Source: Ettlia oleoabundans
Taxonomy: Eukaryota; Chlorophyta; Chlorophyceae; Chlamydomonadales
DNA: 16,156 nt
Direction of reading: 5' to 3'
Assembly: GCA_019693395.1 (NCBI GenBank)
Contig: JAAMXP010001148.1
Coordinates: 1 to 16,156, forward strand
The notes under the pieces are model-generated. The model saw only the letters and a program-made list of their open reading frames with translations, ran no database searches and was not told where the DNA came from. Both the position numbers and the translations under genes were made by a program. Shown one piece after another: positions 1 to 8,951 of this stretch; positions within the stretch are counted from its first letter, which is position 1, and every line of letters starts with the position of its first letter.

Positions 1-319
1 GTGGCGGGGCTCAATCTGGTTGGAGGGTAACGCAGGAGGGTTGGAGGGTTTCGAGGGCAATGGATTGGTAGGTGTTTGATGGAGAGGTGCTGAGAAATGG
101 CTGATTGCTGGAATGAGGTCTGTGTCGCGGGCACCCAACAGGCGTTTGGATGGCCTGTGCAAAGCTTGGTTACCAAGGCCGCTTGCTGAACTGCATGCTG
201 AGTGCTATTGGGCCTGGGTGGCCTCCCGCAGTTTGAAAGAGGCTACACGCCTTCCATGTTGTGCTCATTGCCAGTGTGCTTGCTCTTGTGTCTGGAACCC
301 TTGGTGGCCGCTAGTGCAG
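1..319 (+). other. Probable intron of the sulfotransferase gene
   Basis: No coding exon could be supported here. The stretch ends in GTGCAG at 319, directly before the first recognisable sulfotransferase exon, and the P-loop exon expected upstream was not found in any frame. Two copies of GGTTGGAGGG lie in the first 50 bases, a purine-rich low-complexity patch. A short unrecognised upstream exon could still be hidden here. Confidence 0.45.
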
Positions 320-2369
320 GTCATCCCCTGCATTGAAATGGCCTGGGATTACGGCATGAGGGACATGACACAGCAGGTGGGTGGGGAGGCCAGCGCGGCC
401 CCGTGGCAGCCCCACAAGGTCGATGCTTGCGTAACTAGTCTGAACTGCCAGGGTCCACCCTGACCTACTCACCAAGACAATGTGCCACTTTCCAGTAGAG
501 ACACCCCAGTGATGAGGGCAGGGGAATAGGTTCAACTACCAGGTCGCCGTGCTGTGCCAGAGATTAAACAGTGGGCATGGGTTGCTGCAGTGGCATGCTA
601 ACCCAGTTCCACACCGTTGCTCCTCAGCTGGCCATGCATGCACTCGTGTTTCTGTCACACCTACAGACCGTTGATACAGACGTACTGCCCACCCATGCCC
701 CCTCAAATGTTCAGTCCTGCTGTTGCCCCGTTGACACGCAGGACGGTTGGCGGCCACGTGTGTACAAGACCCACTACTGGCACCCCCATTGCCCCAAGGG
801 CGCGGGCAAGTACCTGTTCATCACACGCGACCCACTGGAGGCGGGGCCCTCATTCTTCCACTTCCTGCAGGCGCGTGGCCTGCAATGTGCCTTCTTTCCA
901 ACCACAATGCGCTCTGCTGGGCTGTGTCTCACGCAGCCCCGCTTTGTGGCACTTTGGAGTTGCTGTGATTGCCGCCTGAATCGACCTCGTAGGTGCATGG
1001 CCGTAGTGCCGTACATCCCGCTTTTGCTGGAGCATGATTCAGCTGTTCAGCCTCCTGCATGTTCCATGCATGCTACTGTGCTTGCTGCTCCCGTCTACAA
1101 CACACCTGCCTCCCTGCCTTCTTACCAACCGCTCTCCGGTGTGCCCAACCGCCTGGTTACTCTCCGCCAATGCAGGGCTGGATGTTTGAGGAGGGAGAGA
1201 TCAGCATGGCTGACTTTCTCGTGCACTTCTGGCTGCGGCGAGGCGACCCGCCTTCTCCGCTGTCCAACGCGGGGCACTGGAACAACATGGCCTCCTGGTA
1301 CCCGCACAGGTGGGGCCAACCACCAGCTGTTGCAATGTCAGCCTGCTTGGACACTGCAGTCTACTAGTAGGCAGTCTTTACAGCTCTTCGCACCTTCGAT
1401 GGCTCGACCCTTACCACCTCAGTGAGGGAAGCTTAAAGGAGGTGCACCGGTGCGGTGCAGGTCTGACCCCGATGTGCTGTGGCTGCACTACGAGGACCTA
1501 CAGCAGGACCTGGCCGCAGCTGTCCGCCTCATTGCAGAATTCCTGGGCCTTGGAAAGGAAGATCTAGGTAGGTGAGGGGTAGGGCAGGAAAAGGGTGTGT
1601 GTCAAAGAGAAGGAACACAGGAGGGTAAAATATGGCACAATGGCCGTGGTGTAGTTGCATTCATGGATGTGTTGATATCAGCTGATTACCCTCCTTCCCG
1701 TGTATGTGGAGCAAACTGTTCCAAGTGGTCTGCTGACGGTTTTGCAGCGCCTCTGCTTTGTGAGGTGGGGTATGCAGGTGTGGTTTGCTTGTTGCATGGT
1801 GTTTGTGCAAGTGTGTCGGACGGGGAGCCCAGCGTGATTGCCCCAGAGCGCATCAGCACTCTAGTCCCACTATGATCGCTACTGCCCTTCTTCTTATTCC
1901 ACCCGCATCCAACCTGCGCTTGGTGCACTGCAGAGCTGCAGGAGTTAGCGGTGCAGCGGTCTACCATAGGCTTCATGAAGCAGTTCCCAGAAAAGTATGA
2001 CGAGCACATGCTCAAGCTGGCGCGCAACGAGGTGTGCGGGCGGCCGCGCGATGCGGGGTTGGGCAGGGGCAAGGTGCGGGAGGGGCGGCAGGGGCGCAAC
2101 AAGGAGGAGCTGACCCCAGAGCTAAGGCAGGCCATCCAGGAGCGGTGGAATGAGGTCATGCTGCCAATATCAGGTGAGCAAGCGTGTGATACAACACCCT
2201 TGGGCAAGTAGCATGTGCTGCTATTGTTGTGGGCTCACAGTGGCAGTTGCTGTGCTCCACTGTGCCCGCTGCCCTCCCCTGGGTTGCTACCAATATTGCA
2301 GGTTATGCGACATATGAGGAGATGCGGCGGGGAATAAACAAAGAATTGGGGAGGCCGTGGGCCCGTTAG
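320..2369 (+). CDS. PAPS-dependent sulfotransferase, 3' part (5' end outside window)
   Basis: Transfers sulfate from PAPS to a hydroxyl or amine acceptor; the substrate cannot be read from sequence. Visible exons: 320-376, 742-870, 1176-1309, 1461-1567, 1934-2173, 2302-2369, with all phases closing to a TAG and giving 244 residues. The fragment starts VIPCIEMAWDYG, a segment that in algal family members precedes the catalytic His. It then shows YKTH (H30 of the fragment, the likely catalytic base), the 3'-phosphate-binding motif YLFITRDPLEAGPSFFHF (R48 and S56, spaced as in SULTs), FWLRRGDP, LHYEDL and near the C-terminus VREGRQG, matching the RxGxxG PAPS loop. The N-terminal P-loop (PKSGTTW) was not found in 1-319, so earlier exons probably lie upstream. 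The intron at 871-1175 needs a GC donor. Family assignment is firm; the first visible exon is slightly less certain. Confidence 0.88.
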
Positions 2370-2626
2370 ATATCGCTAATGTATACAGCATGTGACCGGC
2401 GAATGAATCTGGAAGGATATTGCAACTGTTTCATTGCCACTACGGCATGATCCGGCCTCACTGGAGCAGAGAGCAAGTTGGCTTAATTGACCTCAGTGCA
2501 GTGGCTTTTTGATTGGGGATGGCCAGTTGTGAGGATGAGCTGGCTCCACCTGCGCACAGCATCGCTGGCACCGCCACATGTACACCAAAACCGCAGCCGT
2601 CAAGCAGCTCTCAGTATTGAGTAACC

Positions 2627-3066
2627 ATGGAGAGGCTGACGAAGCTACTTTCCCTGTTCATCCTGGGCGTTGGCGTGTTTTGGCTGCAGCAGTTTGTGCC
2701 TTCAAAGGCAAGTTGGCGGAATGCAAGCGTTGTGCCGCCAATGTGTCCGCTCATGCACGCGAAAAGATGGCATGCAAGAAAAAGCGGAACACTTTTCATG
2801 AACTGCCTGAATGACGCACCGCCTCACCCCCGCCGCCACTTGGGATGCAGGTTGCGCTTGTGGCGATGGTGGTTTGGGCGCTGATAATGAGGGCTTTGTC
2901 CGTGGACGCAACAGGAAGAGTTGATGAGCCAGATGAGCCAGATGAGCCAGAGGCAAATGAGCAACCATGTATCGACACTAGTGAGCAGCCGCATGCAGCA
3001 CCTGACAGTGCCACAGTGGAGGGGGCTCCAGGCGGTGCGCGCCGACGCCGCACGCGACGAGCCTAG
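2627..3066 (+). CDS. Small two-span membrane protein, unrecognised
   Basis: Two exons, 2627-2707 and 2851-3066, join in phase 0 to 98 aa. I chose the ATG at 2627 because it has A at -3 and G at +4 (accATGG) and opens straight into a hydrophobic helix. Residues about 7-22 (LLSLFILGVGVFWLQQ) and 28-41 (VALVAMVVWALIMR) look like two membrane spans separated by a tight VPSK turn, which the splice creates. The tail is acidic, with three DEP repeats, and ends in a very basic RRRRTRRA. The intron donor is GCAAGT, a standard GC donor, and the acceptor is ATGCAG. The N-terminus faintly recalls the ER subunit DPM3, but the DPM3 C-terminal region is absent, so I do not assign it. A one-exon alternative of 62 codons (2627-2812) lacks the second span and fits worse. 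Confidence 0.55.
2923..2949 (+). repeat. Three tandem copies of a 9-bp unit (GATGAGCCA)
   Basis: Three perfect, in-frame copies encode the DEPDEPDEP run in the acidic tail of the small membrane protein. Being a multiple of three, copy-number change would not shift the frame. Confidence 0.95.
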
Positions 3067-3207
3067 GCTACGGTGGCTGAACGAATCGTTCCAGCTTTGT
3101 ACTTTCGTCCACATCCTTTTACTCTGTTGTGGCTTACTTTTGTGACGTCCCTGTCTGACCACCATCTGTATTGGGCTACACCAGCCGCAAATGGGGTGAC
3201 GCCGCTT

Positions 3208-3212
3208 TTACA
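3208..3212 (-). terminator. Candidate TGTAA polyadenylation signal of PAT1
   Basis: TGTAA is the usual polyadenylation signal in chlorophytes. This copy lies on the minus strand about 360 nt after the PAT1 stop. A five-base match is weak evidence alone; position and orientation are the only support. Confidence 0.35.
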
Positions 3213-3320
3213 GTGAGGGAAGTGATAGCAGACTGAATGCCGGCACGCACCAGCAATAGTCCAACAGAGGTAAATTTAGATGTGTAGCATGTGAAAAAGG
3301 CGTGGAGCGTCAGCAAGGTG

Positions 3321-3350
3321 GTGTATACGCGAGTCAGGTGGTGCGTACAC
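3321..3350. repeat. Imperfect inverted repeat in 3' region
   Basis: GTGTATACGC and GTGCGTACAC can pair as an 8-bp stem with a two-base bulge and a loop of about 12 bases. It lies in the likely PAT1 3' UTR, between the stop and the candidate TGTAA. It may be chance. Confidence 0.4.
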
Positions 3351-3570
3351 AAATTGGTAGGTGGCCACTTTAAAACTGGGCCATCCACCAGGTTGTTCAG
3401 CAGGCCAGCACCGGGCTGCTGGCAGTAAAGGGACATATCATGATGCAAGAAAGCCTCCTATCCGGCAAGCTTTGTTTGGTTTAGGTTTTATAAAGGGACC
3501 AACTCCCCGCTCCCAAGGCAGCTGCACGCCCATGCTGGCCTGGCTCAGGCAAAGTAGCTGGCTGCTCGTT

Positions 3571-6500
3571 TCACACACCCAAGTCACGGAGCGCGTTGCG
3601 CAGCACCTGCGCCTGCTCCTTGGTGCAGTGCGGTAGCAGCACGCGCACCAGGCTGATGGGCATGAGCGCTTTGACCTCTGACGCTGCCTCCTTCTCACCC
3701 ATTGCCATGCCAGCCTGGAAGGCCTCGTGCAGCGCGCTGACGTGGCGCTCAACCAACGCGTACAGCCGAGGCAGCTGGCGGCGCCAGTCGGCAGCAGCAC
3801 CCGTCTCTGCTGGCGGCACCGTGGCGGGCAGCAGATCTAGCTCAGCTGCACGCTGCAGCAGCGCCATCAGCACCTCCGCCAGCCAGGGGCGCTGCGGGTC
3901 GTGCGCCGTGGCCCCTGCACGGGTGAACAGAGGTGCGGGGGTTGTTGACAGGCTAGACCTGGGCGTTGTTGCACGGACAACCGGCAAGCTACAACCGGGT
4001 TTTGGGACTGTTGAAGAATATGCCTCGGCAAGTGCGGCATGCGCTTGTGATGCAAGTTGAATCACATCCCGAAATTTCCCAGCGAGGCAGCCAGCTGCTG
4101 CTGCTGCACTGTTGACAGCAAAACCCTGCACCTCAGCAGTAAATGTTGCTTACAACCCCGCCAGTGCACCCACCTGGTGCATACAGCGGCATCAGCACCG
4201 CATCTGGCTGGGAGTCCAGCAGCGGGGTGCCATCCAGGTCACCAGCCAGCACTGCAGCCAAGCAGTCGGCCACCGCCTGCGCAGAGTGCAGCCGACGCAG
4301 CACCTCGGCTGCAGCCGCCGCCACCGCTGCGCTGGCTGCCGTGTCTTCCGGGGTGCCCACGCGAGCAGAGAAGAGGTAGCGCAGGTTGCGCAGGGCGGCC
4401 CAGACGATGCGGAGGTTGGGGCCCAACGCAGGCACGTCTGCTGGCGGCAGCTGCCCTTCAACTAGAGCGGACCGTGGGTGCCGTGGCTGTGTTGCCTCCG
4501 GTGCGGGATAGACCACCCTTAGCGTACGCGCCAGCAGTTTCTTGCCCTTTGTGACAGACATGAGGCGCAGAAACACACCGTCTCCCGCATCCCCACCACC
4601 TGCAGCGCCGCCAGAGGCACCAGGTGTGGGGGGTGCTACCACCGCCCCCTCGGGCAGGCGCAGCGATGCGGCCAGGCCGTCCAGCAGCAGCACGCGCCTC
4701 GTGCGCAGCGCGCTCTCATTCTCAACCGGGCCTGCACTCACATGTTTGTGGGCGTGGTGGGGCCAGGTGAGCAGACGGTGTTGTTTATTGCAAGCAAGCA
4801 GGCAGCAGGAGCTCTACATGTACGCACTGCACCTATGCGCCCAGCTAGCTCCCTGGGCCCGATACCCTGCATGCCCTGCTTACACCTTACCGGCCGACGC
4901 TGATGATCGGCAATGCACCCAACCCCTGTTCCACCTCCCGCCACACCCTCCCACCCACACAGGCTGTACAGCCCCTCAGATGTCGACAGATGCGGGCGCC
5001 CACCTGCGGCTGCCGCCACAAAGATCTGGTCGATATCCAGCACATCCAGGATGAGGCACATGCAGTCCTCAATCATGATACGGGCAGCCAGCATAGGCTC
5101 CTGGTCCAAAGGCCGCGCCGGAACCTCGGCGCCGGCCCCCCCTTCACCGCCAGAGGTGACGCCTATGCCAGAGGCTGAGGGGTCGGCAGCAGCCCCGTCG
5201 CCTCTCTCCCTGGCAGTACGGCGGAGCTCCTCTGGGGCCAGGTCCATCAGAGGGCGCGGCCTGTGTGGGTTGACAATATCGAAACAAATATTGAGGTTAC
5301 TACAAACAGCCGTGATGTGGATCCATGCAAAGATACAGACCATCAATCATGAGGAACAAGGTTGTGCAGACGTGGCATGTATGTGCTTGCTAGCGCAGCA
5401 GGTGTACCTGAATGCCCGCAAGTGACAAACTGCACCCCCCTGCTCTGCCACTGGGGGGCTCCAACGTAGGCAGCCGGCCGGCAATATAAACCGCCAGATC
5501 ATGCACAGCACATGCGCTTGTACATGCACGAGTGAAGCCGGACAGCCAGCGCCCCACCTGCGAATGTTTGAGAAGGGCAGGCGCCCCAGCCCCTCCACCC
5601 TGACAAATGCCACCTCATCAGGGGCCATCTTCTCGGTGGGCGCAAGCTCACGCACTGTGGGTAGCACAGGGCAGAGCAGCAGCAGGCGGTCAGGCAGGCG
5701 GCCACACAGGCAAACACGCTGTTTAGCGCAGGCTCAGCCAGCATCAAGAATGCATCATAAACAATGGCCAGGCTGACGAGCACAGCAGCATTTAGCAGCT
5801 TCCCAGTCCCACTGCCAGTCCCTGCTTCTTCGCCAAACCACCGTATGCCAGCTACACACCTGACTCTGGAGCAAAGGAGCGCCTGTTGCACTTCCCATAG
5901 TACTTGTAAACAAAGGCCTGGTAGTAATAGTCTTCCAGGTAGGGGGAACCTTGGTGCAACGCACGCCACTGCGGTTGGGGTTGAGGAGATTAGGAGGGTT
6001 GGGCAAGGACAGATGGGAAAGGTGGAGGTGGGGGGGGGTGGGGGATTGATGCAGTGGATTGCTCGTGCATAAAGTTTGTGCTCTGTCATTTTGTCCATTG
6101 ATAATGGTGTTGAATGTCTCTGTTGCAAGGAGAGCGGGATTGCAGCATCACTTTGAGGTTTCAGCCTGTGCAAATGGGCCACGTCGCATCAGCATGCATC
6201 CCACGCAACAGTTTGCATAAGATGATAAGTATGCTAGCAGTAAGGCTCGCCCCGCTCAACCACCCGACTGCTTAGTCAACAATGAAGCTTGAACAAGTCA
6301 ACACATGGACTGCCCACCTGTATGGCCAGTATATGCTCAATCTCCTCATGGTCCATGTACCTCGACTGGTACCGCCGCCGCAGCATGGGCCGCCGAAGCT
6401 CCTCATGCCTGCACCCACAGCACAGCACAGCGGAGCTCAGCGCAGCTGGGTGCGCAGGGTGGGCATGGAGGTGAGCTCGCCAAGGCATTCATGAAAACTG

Positions 6501-8614
6501 CCAAAGCTAGTGGGCGGGTGGAACAGGCAGGGAGACAGGCTGGTTGGGGCAGGGGACGCCAGTGCCTGCGTCAGCGGTAGCCCGCCTGTGCATGCCAGCA
6601 GTTTCCACAGGACCAACACACCCAATGTCGCTTCCCAACACCTGCCATGCCGTTCCTGAAAGCCAAGCAAGAGCACATGATGCACACGGCATGGCCAGCC
6701 AGGCTCACCTGTCCGCTAAATCGAGGGCACGGAGGCGCTGCGCCAGAGTAGCGTGCTGCGGCTGCTGCGGTGGGCGCTGCTGCTGCATGGCTGGCCCTGG
6801 AGGGGGCATGCCCAAGGGTGGCCGCTGTCCCCAGGGCCCAGGCGGGCCCGGCCGCATGTGGGGAGGTGGCATGCCTGATGGCCCAGGACGAATGTGGGGT
6901 TGAACGCCAGGCGGCGGCGGCCCACGTGGGCCCCCCATCTGCTGCTGATGCTGCTGATGTGGGGGTGGCGCTGGGCCATACCCTGGTGGCGGAGGTTGCA
7001 TGTTGGGAGGGCCAGCAAACATGCCCGGCTGCTGCATGGGGATGGGGTGTGGCGGCGGCCTGCCCTGGCCCTGCATGGGTGGGAACGCTGACCCTGGGCT
7101 GTACTGTGGCGGCGGTGGCGGGCCATGCATGTGATTGGGGTGGTGTGGTGGACCGTAGCCAGGTGGCAGGGGGTGCATGGGGCCTGGGGGGCCGCTTGGT
7201 GGCATGCCATAGCCTGGTGGTGGGCCGGGCATGTGATGCGGCATAGGCGGGTATCCGTTATGCTGCGGGGGTAGCATGCCCAGCGGGTAAGGGGGCTGAG
7301 GCTGCTGGTGCTGTTCAGCTGGCTGCCCAGGTGGCTGCTGCTGCTGTTGGCTGGCAGCGCCGCCGCCCCCAAGCAACTGGGCCTCAAGCTCCTGAGCAGT
7401 CATAGCACGCTGCGGGAACAAAGGATCATTAGGTAACGTCCGTCAGCCAGCAACGCAATGCAGGCGAGCGGTTGACAGCAATCCAATGGAGACATTACAA
7501 GCAGTGGGGCAAACAGATGAGCTGTTTGGGAACCTTGCTTGCCCTTTTCTCAACGCAGCATAGGCAAGCACAAGAGCTGACATCACAGAATGTGGTGCAC
7601 AGCATGCAACACCTCACACGCCACACAGGCAAACGGCTGGTGAATGCTGTTGGCTCTCACCGGTCCCAACGGGCCGCCCGGCGCGCCACCAGGTAGAGAC
7701 GCAACCACTGGTGGTGCAAAACCCGGGTGCATCACCGCTGGGTCGTGGGGCAGCGACGACGACTGCGGCTGCAGTGGAGAAGGCTGTGCTGCCGCCTGCT
7801 GCTGTGGCATGGGCATACCCGCTGAGCCAAAGCCGCCAAAAGGACTGCTGCCGGGCGCTGATCCAAAAGGGGACCCTGGCGTACCGGCCAGCAGGCCACC
7901 CAAAGCAATGCTGCCAAGCATGGGGCGGGGCGGCGTGGGCCCCCCCAGGTCTGCTGAACCATCGTAGTCCTGAAAGAGCGAGCCTCCTGGGCTGGTCCCC
8001 AGCGTGGCTGCATCCTTGCTAGCACTGTCTGCAGTCAGCAAGCCATTGCTGGGCTCGTTCAGCTGCAGCAGCTGTCTTTGGTCTGTGGTGGGATTGCTGC
8101 CGCCACCACCGTTGCCGCGACCCTCGCGCCCCGCCTCCAATGCTGCGGCAAACATGCTGGCATAAGAGAGGTCCTCCTCTGCATCCAGTACCAAATCTGG
8201 ATCCGGCAGCTCCTCCTCAGGGGGCGCCTCCAGCCCCTCCTGCACAGCAGCAACAACCCCAGCACCAGTCGCGCGGGCGGTCCCTTCACCGCGGCCTCCA
8301 AGCACCCCGTGGCAGGCCCAAGGTGCGTAGTATCGCAGATCCTACCTCCAAAGCCCCCTCCAGGCCATCCTCGCCGTTCCCCATATCCCCAAAGAAGCTG
8401 TAGGCGGAGGCATCAAACCCGTGGCTCTCCTCCGGGTGCTGCACGCGTCAGGAGCAGGTGAGATGCGCTCATGGTTTGAAAAGGAGCTCGCCACACGCTG
8501 GGAACCCGCCGGGAGGCAATAGACGAGCCAAGCATAGACGTGCCGTTCAACTTGTAGGTGCACAGGGCTCACTTTGTCCCGCTTAGCGCCCACATACTCA
8601 TCCTCATCCGCCAT
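3571..8614 (-). CDS. PAT1: PAT1 homologue, mRNA-decapping activator
   Basis: PAT1 proteins link deadenylated mRNA to decapping, binding LSM1-7, DCP2 and DHH1/DDX6 in P-bodies. Ten exons in transcript order: 8573-8614, 8346-8438, 7661-8239, 6709-7409, 6318-6408, 5860-5968, 5558-5654, 5004-5260, 4174-4731, 3571-3914. They give 2871 nt and 956 aa, with all phases closing. Landmarks: FDASAYSFFG (about 22-31), the plant PAT1 N-terminal signature; MTAQELEAQL (about 241); a Pro/Gln/Gly/Met-rich stretch (about 255-455); YMDHEEIEHILAIQ (about 489-502); SPYLEDYYYQAF; LGRLPFSNIRRPRPLMDL, joined across a splice; RTRRVLLLDGLAASL; and the helical C-terminal PAT1 domain (about 640-956) ending in NALRDLGV. 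The start ATG (gcgggATGGCG) has strong context. Two acceptors (5655, 5261) end in ACAG; the others end in GCAG. Function is family knowledge. Confidence 0.93.
3915..4173 (-). other. Last intron of PAT1, largely open in one frame
   Basis: The donor CAG|GTGGGT and the acceptor CGTGCAG, with a pyrimidine-rich lead, join LMPLYAPG to GATAHDPQRPW. This matches the plant PAT1 pattern across this point. The 3' part of the intron is open in frame with the last exon, which could mislead gene callers into extending that exon to about 4131. Reading through from exon 9 meets a stop at 4133-4135, so retention would truncate the protein. Confidence 0.8.
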
Positions 8615-8951
8615 CCCGCCACACAGCGGCGACAGGCAGAGAGTTCGATCAAGGTGAGTGGAGTATGCGTCCCTACTGCGACGGTTACTTTTGGGCTAAT
8701 GCAGGTGCACAGTTGTAAACCAGCAATTTCAATCCAAACAACTGAGCATCTCCAGCTGTGCACTCGTGGCAGTGGACTTCCTTCTTCGTTGCCCTGCGGC
8801 TTTCAGTATGACGTGCTCACCCCAATCTCGACCTGTTGTGCAGAATAAGGCATCCGGGCGGTCGAGGCACGCGCACGAAGCGGAGACGCATCATCAGGGC
8901 AGCCTCAGGCTGCTCGCACCCGCTGGCATCCCGTCCTGAAATTGGTGCAAC
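8615..8951. promoter_or_regulatory. Divergent promoter region of PAT1 and CWC21
   Basis: The start codons of the two genes lie 337 bp apart in head-to-head orientation, so both promoters and both 5' UTRs must fit here or overlap the neighbour. I see no convincing TATA box. A likely plus-strand 5' UTR intron occupies 8654-8843. If it is real, CWC21 transcription starts before 8654, almost on top of the PAT1 start codon. Confidence 0.6.
8654..8843 (+). other. Probable 5' UTR intron of CWC21
   Basis: The donor AAG|GTGAGT at 8654 is the strongest form, and TTGTGCAG|A at 8843 matches the acceptor type seen throughout the window. Neither is explained by a coding exon on either strand. The piece from 8844 to the CWC21 ATG contains no ATG, as expected of a 5' UTR. 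No RNA evidence is available. Confidence 0.5.

Larger units (their letters stand above)
3067..3570. other. Convergent 3' region between the small membrane gene and PAT1
   Basis: No gene is supported in these 504 bases. Open frames on both strands are short, have no family motifs and no splice context. The region should hold both 3' UTRs. A TGTAA on the minus strand and an imperfect hairpin are listed separately; I saw no TGTAA for the plus-strand gene. Confidence 0.6.

Noticed and set aside
113..463. 116-residue plus-strand open frame at the left edge
   Set aside because: It is in a different frame from the sulfotransferase exon 320-376, which continues the family sequence, and shows no motif.
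3571..4131. A single 186-codon last exon for PAT1
   Set aside because: The part above 3914 does not match PAT1, while a strong acceptor at 3915-3917 joins the family-like sequence in exact phase to exon 9.
6030..6044. G-run (nine G, T, five G), a possible G-quadruplex
   Set aside because: On the transcribed sense of PAT1 it is a C-rich tract inside an intron, within the pyrimidine-rich stretch leading to the acceptor at 5969. Only two runs, so no clear quadruplex.
8641..8655. GTTCGATC resembling a tRNA T-loop/B box
   Set aside because: No matching A box, acceptor stem or anticodon arm on either strand nearby.
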